A stretch of 64,000 bases of DNA from Schistosoma mansoni. Lineage: Eukaryota > Platyhelminthes > Trematoda > Strigeidida > Schistosomatidae. Position numbers and translations under genes: made by a program. Positions 31,404-43,600 of the stretch are shown piece by piece (within the stretch, counting starts at the first letter, position 1; every line of letters begins with the position of its first letter). The notes below the pieces were generated by a model. The model worked only from the letters and a program-made list of their open reading frames with translations. It was not told the DNA's origin and did no database searches. The stretch lies in assembly GCF_000237925.1 (NCBI RefSeq), contig NC_031495.1, forward strand, positions 60,618,939-60,682,938. Direction: 5' to 3'.

Positions 31404-32197
31404 TTCATGCTTTATAATCAAAGATTGATTGTAACTGAAGCTTCGGCTGTTTAGTGGTACGAGTATTGTCAAGATATATGTGCAGCAAAACTAACAAGTT
31501 TACACCAGTCGTATGGGGGAGTGGGGAAAATCGTTGAAATAGATGAAACAGTAGTAAGGAAGCGAAAATTCAACCGTGGCCGTACTATTAAAGAAGGCTG
31601 GGTAAGTACCTCTTCCAAAAATACCTAACAAGTCCTTGGAATCTACGACAGATCATTACAAAAAGGACATTTCCAACGGGTTAGGAACCGACAGGCACCA
31701 ACAATAATACCGATTATACAGGAATATGTGCAGCCGGGCACCACAGTATATACAGATGATTGAAGAGCGTATATATGCCTAAGTAGACTTGGTTACGCTC
31801 ATCATGTCGTTATCCACAAGCGCCATTTTGTGGACCCTACAACTGGAGTGCATACGAACAACATTGAAGCTATGTGGTCGAGACAAAAAGAGTTTTTGAG
31901 ACCTTATCATGGCTCCAGAGGCCGACTACTATGGAGCCATATGAATGAGTTCCTCTACCGTATGCACTATGATTTTAGAACTTCCGAACCTATATCTAAC
32001 CTTGAGAAGTTTTTGAGCCATGTAAAAGAACAGTATCCACTTTAATTCTTTAGTTTTGTATAATATATTTTTACTCTGTACTAACTGTCTTCTGATTGGC
32101 TAATATTTCTCAAGGTCATTTAAGATTTGTTCAAAGATCGTCCATAAATTATGGTCTCGCCAAAAGATTTACTAAAATCTCCAGAAACCTCCCCCCT
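31404..32197 (+). pseudogene. Merlin (IS1016/ISXO2-like) DDE transposase relic
   Basis: Frames on the + strand carry the Merlin landmarks in order: VEIDETVVRKRKF with the first D (about 31540), TVYTDD with the second D (about 31750), and TNNIEAMWSR with the E (about 31860), then a 71-codon open C-terminal part (31830-32045). Several in-frame stops interrupt the earlier part (for example after VTEASAV and in the TDD region), and the 5' end is missing where the LTR-like fossil begins. The right end TCCATAAATTATGGTCTCGCC near 32144-32164 is the terminal repeat. Not functional. Confidence 0.85.
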
Positions 32198-32199
32198 TC

Positions 32200-33795
32200 T
32201 GGTATCGTAAATTGTTTAATCATTACCTAACCACTTATTTTATAATTAATTTGTGTTAATTTTAACTGAAAAATGAATAATCAAGTTTACAATTAATTAA
32301 GTAAACTGTCAATGGTTTATTAACTGTCATTCACATAAGGACCGTTTATCTTATTTTATGCTGCTGTGACTGGTGATTTAAGAAAGGCTTATTTAATTGA
32401 AAAGAATTATAGTGACAGAAGTAAAGGATTTATTGGTAGTGATGTCGAAGAAAAATCAATATGAACAAACTGTAATTGTTCACTCTTTAATATATATACC
32501 ATCCCTATTTCATGTTCTTTAGGACATTTAACTGGAATCTTGAATACTGTATATTATAATGTATATACTGTATATTATACTGCATCTAATTTGTTCACAT
32601 TCTGCTGATTCTAGTTCTCTGCTTTCAGTTTTGTTTATTCTATACTCGAACACGAACGTTATTGTCGCATCTATGTTCCAGAGAATTGCTAATTTGCCAG
32701 CTCTATTTCATGTACCATGGAACATTTGATTGAGATATTGAATAGTGTATATTTTTTGTTTTTTTTGTGCATCCCCTAATAAGTTGAGAGCTTTTTAAAG
32801 GCTTCCCTGATTTCTAAAACTCCACGCGGTTGGTTTTAGTTTAATCTACTGATTTGGTTCATTTTAAATGCATTCCTCTATAATACGTCCCATTTTGACT
32901 ATTGCTTTCACCCCACTACCAATAATTGGAACGAAGTTACTCTGGTCATCTAGTGATACGAAGTTATATGGGATAATTTCTCATGGGAGTCAGTCTCTAT
33001 ACTAAATATATTTTAAGTGTGGTTAAAGTAGTTGAATTTCTCCAAAAACCTTGTAATAATTCATAAATACTTAAATACCGGCTAGTCACCGTGAGCATGA
33101 TAAGTTATCGCGTGTTACAGATAATTGTTAGACGGTGGTCAAAATAATTCAACTTAAAACATTCAACCTAGGTTTTTTGTTACTTGTCACTCGTCAGAAA
33201 GATGCACCTATAGTCTTAAGGAGATTGATGTGCCATGTGGAATTCGACCTTGTGTCACCCAACTTGGTAGTCAGAGCCGTCATGATTGAGACAATTGATT
33301 GTTATTTTGCAAATTAATTGTTTACTGTATGGTTATCAGATCTTAGTGATAGTTTTTAATTTGTGCTTAAATACATCCGATCGTCCCTACTCGTGTTCTA
33401 TTCAGTACACTACCACTAAAAGTACTTTAATTTAATGTGGATTTGAATTTACTCATGATGAAAATGGTTATTTATTCACGTGTCAAGTTTCAATTTCGGG
33501 TTAGGCTGATCTGCTGTAACCGAAAACAAATTTAAATAGAAATTAAATATTGGAAATTTTGTCAATAAATGTTAATGAACACAAAAAGAAACTGTAAAAC
33601 TTGTCGACTGTCTCTAGTTATAGTTACCAATTGATGTGTTTGTATTATTACTGTGAAATAGAGAAATCTGGGTTGACTAGACACTAGTCCAATACGTCTA
33701 CAAATGGATCAGTCATCACATACTAAACGTGGTATATACATCTAGTTTCACCAGTGTTTTGTTGGTTTTAATAATACTGTAATGGAATTTCTTCA
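32200..33795. other. Intergenic, weak internal duplication only
   Basis: Two similar passages about 195 bp apart (near 32505 and 32700, each with TATTTCATGT and a TTGAATA-TGTATAT stretch) suggest an old tandem duplication. Otherwise unrecognised. Confidence 0.4.
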
Positions 33796-33799
33796 AGAT

Positions 33800-34265
33800 A
33801 ATCCTTATGCTTCGTACATCACTCGTCCTGATAACGGTCACTAAATGACTTCCGACGGTATATAATTTTCAAAAAAAAAAACGAAGCATTGAATATAGCT
33901 TATCATTACACAACACAGATCACAAAGTCACAAGCACATGAAGCAAATACACACAGAAATGCTAATTCAGATGAATGCTAACGAATAATTGAATAGGATT
34001 TAAGAAACACATATAGATGTATAGGAAAGTGAACGTGACATCAAGGGATTTAAGCAACCAAAATTTAAGCTAGTAAGAGAAATATATTGATAAGCTGTAA
34101 AACATGATCAAACATACATGTTCATACCAAAGTGATCATAATAATACAAAGACATAAACATATTGTCACTGACGAATGACACTGCCCGTTAAATAAGTCC
34201 TTTGAAAGGCTTAACAAAATTAAAAGTATACAGACTGAAGTGCAGAGATGTTGTAATACCATATT
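33800..34265. mobile_element. Solo-LTR-like fossil, family 2, copy 2
   Basis: Aligns with 22277-22812 at both ends (CTTCGTA...CGTC(C/T)TGATAAC near the left, ATGAC...TTAAATAAGT...GGCTTA near the right). Same orientation as that copy. No coding part. Confidence 0.45.
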
Positions 34266-34639
34266 CTTTTTGTTTTTTGAATTAATTTGAAAATGTTTAC
34301 GTTCCACAAACGAAGCACACAAGACTAACTACAATAAACTGTCACATCGGATAACTTAAGAGTTATAGTTTGGTTCATGATCTATAGAAATCGGTTCACA
34401 TTGTAGTACAAAACGAACCTAATTACTTTACGACAAACTATTTATGCATATATTCGATTAGAAACACAATCACTCATAAAGTCAACGTATTCTGAACTTA
34501 TGAGAAAAACAGAATGTGGTACATTTTTAAGACCAATAAACTTTCTTCTTCTTACATAGGACTGTATATTTTTCAACAACTAACTGATTCCCTGTTTAAT
34601 ATTAACATAGAACCAGATAAGTAGAAGTAAGCTTAAGAC

Positions 34640-34823
34640 AAGTGATAATACAGTAAGCTAGCCACTATCCATCTTTGCTTATAATGCTTGCGAATTTAGG
34701 CTATATCGAGGCAATACGTACAGTATGCACATATGTCAATTAGAGACTGACCAGTTGCAGTCCTAAACATCAATAGGAAGATTCAAACAAACAATACTAA
34801 GTGAGTTTAAGTGATAATATAGT
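34640..34823 (+). repeat. Family-A SINE, short uninverted copy with 15-bp target duplication
   Basis: AAGTGATAATACAGT (34640-34654) and AAGTGATAATATAGT (34809-34823) flank 154 bp that run from GCTAGCCACTATCC to CAATACTAAGTGAGTTT. It lacks both the tRNA-like and ribozyme parts and so is a plain truncated insertion. Confidence 0.78.
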
Positions 34824-35685
34824 TTTAAAGGTATTCAGATGACTACTTGAAACTCTAGATTACATATTATGTCAACAAACTGGATCATCTGTAGTCATTT
34901 TATACTTTAAAACTTTTATCAAAATACCAATAAACATCTTTATGCCAACTTAATTTTTTAATTTTATAAAGAATGGCAGTAAGAAGTTATCAATAGTAAA
35001 ACTTTGTAATCACACAATAATCCTTTTACAGCATTCACTTCAACTGAAAAATAAATTTCACCATGATTTTGCATTATTTTTATCATGTTACATCGTAAAA
35101 TGACTAAACTTGAAAATAGGAGCAGTCATATATCTTTACCAAATATCTTAAAGAAACAGTGTTATCCATGAGACCTTCAGGGATTACCCTCAACCTTGTG
35201 TTCAGTCGTAAATAGGTATTGTGAAGATATTAAGTGTTAGAAAAATGTTTGGTTGTCAGCTGATATAGTAAGGGGAAAACAGTCATGAGTTTTTATATCT
35301 GCTCATTTGTATGTAGTGTAATTATAAATCAATAGTAAATATGAGTCAAACTAGGCCCAAAGTCAATCTACTCATTCTCAAGGTGATAAGTTTGTGGAGA
35401 TCAATCCTATTTGAAGATTGTTTTCGTAATAAACGAACATTAGATAGAGAATGATTAAGATATAGGAAGTAGTAGAAAATCATTTCGTTCTAATCTACGA
35501 CCCCACTGTATTGTCTATATACCATTCATCCAGGGCCTTCAGATAGCTCAGAAACTGAGTGATAATAGGACCATTAAGTCCTCAATCGATTTGCGGTGTA
35601 GTGTTATAGCAACTCTCCAACAATCAATTTCGATTATGGTTAATTTTTTTAAGCCCTTTTATGAACTCACTTAACAATGTTATTC
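34824..35685. other. Intergenic, nothing recognised
   Basis: AT-rich with no identified feature. Confidence 0.4.
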
Positions 35686-35689
35686 AAAC

Positions 35690-36125
35690 AGTAACAATTC
35701 GCATATTTCTTTGTACTATAATGATCATTATCATATCTATATAAACGTGTAGTCTTGATCACATGACAAACTTGGACTAAAATGTTGATAGCTTAAATAC
35801 TCGAATCCTATTTCTTGCCTTTGCTTTGCCTGGCTGAGCTTTATTCGTTTTGACTATAAATTTGCCTATGTAGTTGCTCGTATACACACATTCACCTATC
35901 TGCTTCAAATTCGTTCGATGTGCTTGTAGTTTTGTTATCCGTGCTGTCCGCTAAGAAACTGTAGTTGCCGCTTCTCACTGCCTTCTGATTTCAAGCAACG
36001 TTGGTAGTTATATGACAATGGTTATCAAGATGATTGATTAACGAAGCTAAGCTACTACAGTATAACAACCAACAAATATCGTTGGTGGGTAACTGGCTGA
36101 TACTCGATATTCTGAAACACCACTA
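35690..36125. mobile_element. Solo-LTR-like fossil, family 2, inverted copy
   Basis: The reverse complement matches 22300-22400 over CTTGATAACC and AATCAGAAGGC with intervening drift, so it is an old copy in the opposite orientation. The left boundary is uncertain. Confidence 0.35.
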
Positions 36126-36460
36126 GCTACAACTCTTTACTAGTAAATCAGAAACCCATTCCAAAGCAAGTCACTTGGGGGGAGTAGCAATTGTTACTAA
36201 GTGGGAGGTTTGTGTGTACTACTGATGTGATACAAACTAGAACAAAACAATTGCCCACTGCTTCTTAGTTGATAATGGTAATTTTTCGCCTTTTATTACA
36301 TCATTCGTAGTCAGTAATATTATCGTACTAATAAGTAGTGGGCTTACTATCCTGGTTTACTATGGAAAAGAACCTAAATAATTTAATTATTAGACACAAT
36401 GAACAGTAATAATCATAAAACAGTGAAAATGAATATTTGCTTTACAGAAAGTGACAAGCA

Positions 36461-36856
36461 ATACAAATAATTGTAAGCAAAGATGGGTAGTGGCTAGCAG
36501 TGGAGTCCAGGACGCGCGTTCCGTCCTATTTGGGACTCGTCAGCTGGATGTACCTGTATCTCAGAGTTGATGTTCACTCTGTGACTCGAACCCAGTACCT
36601 TTCGCTTCTAACCCCATCGCGTTATCCACTCGGCTACTGCGTCCAGCTGACGAGTCCAAAATAGGACGAAACGCTCGTCCTGGATTCCACTGCTAGCCAT
36701 TATCCATCTTTGCTTACAATGCTTGTGAATTAAGGCTATATCGAGGCAATACGTACAGTATGCACATATGCCAATTAGAGACTGACCAGTTGCAGTCCTA
36801 AACATCAATGGGAAGATTCAAACAAACAATACTAAGTGAATTTAAATATAAATAAT
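36461..36856. repeat. Family-A hammerhead SINE fold-back composite with likely target duplication
   Basis: ATACAAATAAT (36461-36471) and ATATAAATAAT (36846-36856) flank it, 10 of 11 bases matching. Inside: reverse hammerhead (36498-36554; GAAA changed to GGAA), reverse tRNA-like part with antisense B box GTGACTCGAACCC, a switch near 36640, forward hammerhead (36641-36693) and forward tail to AAGTGAATTTAA. Confidence 0.75.
36641..36693 (+). ncRNA. Hammerhead ribozyme, family A
   Basis: GTCCAG, CTGACGAG, stem II GTCC/GGAC with loop AAAATA, GAAAC, GCTCGTC, CTGGATTCC. The core is complete. The upstream outer part of helix I was replaced at the fold-back junction, leaving the inner pairs only. 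Confidence 0.65.
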
Positions 36857-36859
36857 GCT

Positions 36860-38145
36860 AATTATTTTTTGTCTAAATAGCACATAAAACAGAGTAAAGT
36901 TTACCAAACGTACCATAATTTTGAAATGTACTAAATACTAACCAGATTTTCAACATTACTGATGAGATTTTCCTTAAAATTTACTGGAACAGACATAGAG
37001 GTGTTAAATTATCAACGAAAAAGAAAAACAATTGAATTTAGGAATCATTTCTCTAATTCATTGCAATTTATTCATCAAATTCAGGTTTATGTATTAGGCT
37101 TTGAGTGATGCCTTCTTTGAATGAAGACTATCTGGTTGTAGAAACAGATGATGTGGAAGATTCTCCTACCGGCAATCTAACGATTAAAAGTTGAATACTT
37201 TAAGTACATGGACGACATACACTCATTGGAAGTTGAGAACACATGTTGTTGTGATATAACGATGTAAACATGAAAAAAATAGATTATTTATTAACTAATT
37301 AACTTAGTTAACAATATATTATAATAATTGGAGGGGAAATTATAAACACTTATAAAACGTTTGTTAAAAATGAAGTTGTAAACATTTGTGTGCTACAATG
37401 AATTATTGTCCGGAATTCCATCCAAAGACTACCAGTATATATATTTCATATAGTAAATGAAGTAATATAGTTTAATGATTATACTTTTGTTCTGGATTTA
37501 TACCAATACAAATCAAGTGATATCATTATTTTTTGTGTATAGAGATATTTATAGTGCACTTTGGAAAAATGGTTTCAAATGTGGATTTTTCATTTTTCAT
37601 TAATAACATAAACACAAAATTTTGCATTGATGCAAATTAGTTGTGAAATCATTTTTAAAGATGATTCCATTAAGGTGTAACTTATGAATAAAACTCATGT
37701 CCAATGTTTTCCAGTCGGATTTGAATTATTTATCCATATCGTCATGTTATTTCGTGTTTATAGTTTGTAATTTACAAGCTTATCGACACTACATTACACT
37801 TTTGATTTTCTACTGATCATAATAATGATTTCATCTCAGAGAATGACCCTACACTAAATGACATCTTAGAAACCAATATCATACTCCTTAGTACTAAGTG
37901 TTGATAGAATCATATCGAACATGTTACAACATGGCTGCTAGGTTAGATGACTTGATAGTCAGGTCACTTAAGTTATTTCTAGTCTTTTCAATTAAGTGAT
38001 CATAGCCGTCTGGTTTGAATGATTGAATTCTCATATATCAGTCTACATAAGCTGCAAGCTAACCAGTTAAAATTTAACTAAGTCAAAATACTATCCAATA
38101 CCTAGATTACTTTGATGAACTGCTAACAGAATATCAGTGTCATAC
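36860..38145. other. Intergenic, nothing recognised
   Basis: AT-rich stretch without coding or repeat signals I can name. Confidence 0.4.
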
Positions 38146-38149
38146 GTAA

Positions 38150-38860
38150 CAAAAGAACCTGAAATATGTGCATCGGTTTAAGTTGCCATATCATATTAGC
38201 CAATCGAGATAAAATTATTTCAAGATAAACCCCAGAACAGTAGTAGTACGAAATACTATGCATAGAAAACAAACGTAAAATTTCGAGACTCAGGTTCTAG
38301 AGGGAGACAAGGAATGAATGCATTTGAGTCATTTCAGACGATCCTGCGTCAAATCACCCAAAGTTCTTAACCATTTGTTACGATAATCACGTGGATCCCA
38401 ACTAAGCAGTCTTTATCTGTTAACGCGCTTTAGCCGATTAACAGTGATTTCGTGAACTGACACAATGTCTTCGATTGGTCTCCTCCAACTTTCTTCCAAC
38501 CTATTCCAACATCAGACATTCCCCGTCGAGGTAGGCGATAGTTAGGCATATGTGCCGTGTCCCAGTCACCTCAGCTGATAAAGATTTACTACCCCATTAA
38601 CCAAATTGCAATATTTATCTAGTATCCAACGCCTAACCTCGGGGTTGCTCATTCAATGGTCCCAAAATGCACGAAGGATGCGTCCAAGACACCTAAGATC
38701 GATTATTACTAACTTACGGAAATCCTCTATTCTTAACTGGCATGTTTCACATCCACAAAAAAGAATGGGGCAAACCGTTGCGCAGCAAGCTTGTCCTGCG
38801 GTTGGTAAACGAATATCCTGCCTACACTACGGGTAACGCAAGTTGGCAAAGGCCAACAAA
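38150..38860 (-). mobile_element. Non-LTR retrotransposon 3' fragment (decayed)
   Basis: The reverse complement gives a broken C-terminal peptide including PNYRLPRRGMSDVGIGWKK and a following RDY-x-N-x-W-like remnant, a C-terminal motif common in schistosome LINEs, then a 3' UTR (38150-38295) that recurs at 42480-42655. Many frame breaks. Confidence 0.55.
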
Positions 38861-38864
38861 ATAT

Positions 38865-39490
38865 TGATTAGTGTGAATACCTTCGAACTAACCATATAGA
38901 CTAGTGTCCTTTCGAAAATAATTATCAAAGGATAAACAAAATTTCTTTGAAATCAGATGTTCTATTTATTTCAAATATTCACAAACATACAAGTATAAGT
39001 AATCAAACTCCAATAGGAGAAACATATCCCAATAAAAACGAACACCAAAAGCAGTACTTCGAATTGTACACAAAAAATTGTAATTCAGAAAAAGTTACCA
39101 GAGATCATGTATAATATAAAGCAAAACTATCGAAAATAAATATGATCGGAAATTGATCAATTAAAATTTTATGTGAAAGAAAAAGTAATGTACCTAATTA
39201 GACAAATAGACAAATAAATTGGAAGTAATAGATGGAGATAATGAATTTATATATAAATAGAAATCCGGATAATTAAAAAAAGAAAAGGTTCGTAGCAAAG
39301 ACAGTCACAGCTTATTTAACTGAGAGAAGAACAACTAAACCAAGGAGAAATAATATAGAAAAGATGGAAAATAACAGAAGAAACACACACAGTTGAGAAA
39401 GACAATAGATTTAATTGATTATAAAAGTTTTAATAAAATTGAGCGCAAAATAATTTTTTAAAAAAAGAATAAATTTAAACAATGAATAAA
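38865..39490. other. Presumed 3' flank/UTR of the ZIP gene
   Basis: AT-rich, with A-rich stretches on the coding strand; no repeat or frame identified. The exact polyadenylation point is not assigned. Confidence 0.4.
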
Positions 39491-39496
39491 CAATGT

Positions 39497-40635
39497 TTAT
39501 TCAGGCATTAAAAAAGCATATAATGCAACTACTGCAAATCCAAGTAATAAGAAAAAAAATTTTCCCATCCTATCTTTGACACCTTCTTTAAATTCAACTG
39601 GTAATAATTCACAGAATACGACGAAGAAAAATGTTCCACAAGCTAAACCTTGAAGTACAGCAGTTGACATTGTTAATACTGCTGATTGTTTTTGTTGCAT
39701 TAAACCACAACCAACAAGAACACCGAATGGTGATGAACAAGCTAAAATTAATGTTCCAATAGATTGATACATAAAAAGATGACAATAGGAGGATTGAGAT
39801 TGAAATGAAGAACTTGAAGATGTTGATGGTTGATTTAAATTTGTAGCTAAATTTACACCGATACCAATAGCTATGATAATTTTATGTAATAAAATAGCAG
39901 TGAATAAAGCAAGAGTACGTTGTGTTGTAGGTTGAAGGCCAACTGCTAAACCTTCAAATATTGAATGTACAGACATAGCGCATAAAAGTAGAATAATACG
40001 TAACACTGATCCAAAAGAACTAGCATCAAATTTGATATCATGAGTATGAGAATGATGATGAGCATTATGATCATCATTATTATTATCATCATGACAGTGG
40101 TCGGTATGTTCGACGTGGTTTCTTGTAATATTGGATTCTAGGAGAAAATCATTCCCAGAATGAGATGATGTAGGTGAACAATCAACAGGAGTCAATTCTG
40201 AAGTATTCGTTGCATTGGATAATTTCGATGGTCTCTTGGCATTACTTTTCATAAGTTTAGATGATAAATATCCAATGTTATTCTGTTGTGAGTCCTCCAA
40301 GGCTAATTTGTGATTTGCAGTAATCTCATTATGTTTTATATTGTTATTGCTATTATTGTTATCAAGGTAAAAATTTCCATTACTTTCAAAATTATAATCA
40401 TTTTCGTTCGAATGAAGTGAATCACGATGTAATGCTTGACTAGTGTTAGAATTTCTTCGCGAACAACATGTCCATTGATTTGATTTCGCTGTCCATATAA
40501 TTTGTTCAATGCTTAAAACCAGAAAGAATCCAACAAGAGTTAAAAATGGAGCAAATGGAAATTCAGATTTAATATGTAACTGAAGTTTTGCCTCTGCTAT
40601 TGCTTCCTCAGTATCAGGATAAAGTTCCATAAAAC
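39497..40635 (-). CDS. ZIP gene exon 3 (TM2 end to C-terminus)
   Basis: The acceptor AAAAAG precedes GTTTTATGG; the two leading bases complete the split Gly codon. The exon then reads 377 codons from [10 protein letters not shown]. It carries TM3 to TM8, the His-rich loop and the metal-site motif [10 protein letters not shown], and stops just after ALYAFLMPE. Confidence 0.9.
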
Positions 40636-43600
40636 CTTTTTAAGAAATAAAAACACATAAGCGTATGTAAATACAAAAGATTTACCATGAGTGTTCCAAT
40701 TTTTTTAACATTCATTCCAAATTGTGCTTGGCTAAGCAAATGAAAAATACTGACGCTATAGTGAAACAAACCAGTGAAAAAATTGACGAAATGCCATACG
40801 CCGCAGTCCCAACATGTTAATGGAGGCGCTTTCCCTTTACTAATATGCGGACTGAGGGTACCTACTTACATACTTACGCCTGATACACTTTAATGGAGAA
40901 GCATAGACCGCCCGCCAGCATTCTCCATCCAGCACTGTCTTGGGCAATCCTTCCAAGTTCTTTCCAGTTGTTATTCATCCTTTTCATATCTGCTTCCCAT
41001 TCCCGACGCAGTGTGTTCTTTGGCCTTCCTTTTTTCCGTTTCCCATCAATATTCCAAGTTAGGGCTTGCCTCGTGATGCAGTTTGATGATTTCCTTAATA
41101 TATGTCCGATCCACTCCCAACGTGTTTTCCTAATTTCTTCTTCATCTGGAAGCTGGTTTGTTCTCTCCCAAAGTAGGTTATTGCTGATGATATCCCGCCA
41201 GTGAATGTTGAGTATTTCGCATAAAGAACTGTTTATAAATCCTTGTACCTTCTTGATGATGGTTGTAGTAGTTCTACACGTTTCAGCTCCGTACAGTAGA
41301 TTTGTCTGGACGTTCGCATTGAAGATTCTCACTTTGATATTGGTTGATAGTTGTTTTGAGTCCTATACGTTTTTCAATTTTAAGAATGCGTCCCTTGTTT
41401 TACCATTACTCGCCTTTACATCTGCATCTAATCCCCCTTGTTCATCAATGAAGACCTCGACATCTGACGAGAAGCACGGAATACAATTGACATCTCAGAT
41501 GACCTGACCCTCCTATCCCGTACACACGAACAAATCCAGATGAAGACAACGAATGTAGCAGTAGCCTCTATACCAGTAGGCCTCAAACATACGCAAGAGA
41601 AAAAGCAAGATCCTCAAATATAACACGGAAAGCCCCGACCCAACCACACTCGATGGAGAAGCTCTGGAAAATGTGGAATCTTTCACGTACCTGAAAATCA
41701 TAATTGTTGAACAAGGGAGATTAGATGCAAATGTAAAGGCGAGTATTGGTAAAACAAGGGACGCATTCTTAAAATTGAAAAACGTATAGGACTCAAAACA
41801 ACTATCAACCAATATCAAAGTGAGAATCTTCAATGCGAACGTCCAGACAAATCTACTGTACGGAGCTGAAACGTGTAGAACTACTACAACCATCATCAAG
41901 AAGGTACAAGGATTTATAAACAGTTCTTTATGCGAAATACTCAACATTCACTGGCGGGATATCATCAGCAATAACCTACTTTGGGAGAGAACAAACCAGC
42001 TTCCAGATGAAGAAGAAATTAGGAAAACACGTTGGGAGTGGATCGGACATATATTAAGGAAATCATCAAACTGCATCACGAGGCAAGCCCTAACTTGGAA
42101 TATTGATGGGAAACGGAAAAAAGGAAGGCCAAAGAACACACTGCGTCGGGAATGGGAAGCAGATATGAAAAGGATGAATAACAACTGGAAAGAACTTGGA
42201 AGGATTGCCCAAGACAGTGCTGGATGGAGAATGCTGGCGGGCGGTCTATGCTTCTCCACTAAGGGTAACAGGTGTATGTAAAGCCCATTATATCTCTTCA
42301 AAATGTTTAAGTTATTTATTTCGTTCTACAAACTAAACATATTTATTACAATAAATAGTTTAACACTGCATACAAACAGAGTAAAACATTTTGCAGTTTA
42401 CGGTCAAGTGATTCGTAAATGAAAATGAACTTTATATTTGTTAAGCGACTTAAAAATAAAAATTGGTGTCAGTCATATGCAACCTAGAACCTGACCAATA
42501 TGTACATCAGTTTAAGTCGTCGCACCACATTAGCACAGGGAGCTGAATTTATAAAGACAAATCCTAGAATGACAGTAGTGATAGCGTTAGTAATAGTAGG
42601 AAAATACTATGTTTATAAGGAAGAAAAGAATGAGATTTCGAGACTCAGGGTTTACACAAATTAACCTAATGTATCGATAGTTAGATTCCACACTTTTGTC
42701 TACTATATGACATTTTGAAAATATTTGGAATTTTAACTGCATTTCCCATATACCAAAAAATCCTACTTCTGTTTGAGCACCCGGGCAGTATCATAGATCG
42801 CAGACAAATCAAGTGACTTGTGTGGAGCAATGTGTATTCAATGCCCCTTTGCACCAATACCTGTGTGTTCAAATAAATAAATAAAATACCTAGAAAATAG
42901 CCAAATTTGTATTCATGGTAACACGACAGAGCAACTCATAGAAATAAGCGAATATTTTGTGTAGGCTTACCTGAAGATAAGAATACTCCAGCGGCAAAAC
43001 AATTACACCGACTAAACCAAACTTGTAATGTTTCTTTACGCGTTGTTCTTGACGAAAGACAAACTTTCCGAGATGACATTTGTTTTTCTTGTTTCTGATG
43101 ATCTCTTCGATTCTGTATGATAGAGTGATCACTTAAATTACGACCACGTATTCGATCTTGAATCCTAAATGAACTGGCCCAGTTTCGCTCATTATGGACC
43201 ACCTGACCAGTAAGTAAATCTCTGTTTTCAAACTGGTCTCCATTAATTAATGCAGGATTAGGGCTTTGACAAGAAGTGGATAAACTTTCAGATTCCACCG
43301 AAGTTTGTTGTTGAAATGGAACTCGCTTCCATGAAGCATTGTTATCTGCATACACTTTGCCACCAGAAACATTTACAGGACTTCTTCCTGAAGGTGGAGA
43401 TAAATCTAGATCACAGTATTGAAATTTAATGTCATCATCCCTATTTTCTATTTTAATTTGATCTGACCCATTATGCCGTACTTTGCCCAAATGGAATCTC
43501 CGATTGTCATTGACTAATGGTAAACTATTTCGTTCTTTCAGGTAGTTTATTAATAAAACTGGCAAACCGCACGAAATAAGCACAGTGAAAAAAAAAGCTG

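Noticed and set aside
33135-33317. 60-codon + strand open frame, possible host exon
   Set aside because: No acceptor or donor with coding support and no similarity seen.
34122-34322. 66-codon - strand open frame
   Set aside because: Falls inside the family-2 LTR-like repeat and has no conserved features.
34655-34808. Idea that family-A insertions begin exactly at the ribozyme cleavage site
   Set aside because: The copy with clear target duplications starts about ten bases past the cleavage point and others start elsewhere, so cleavage does not set the ends.
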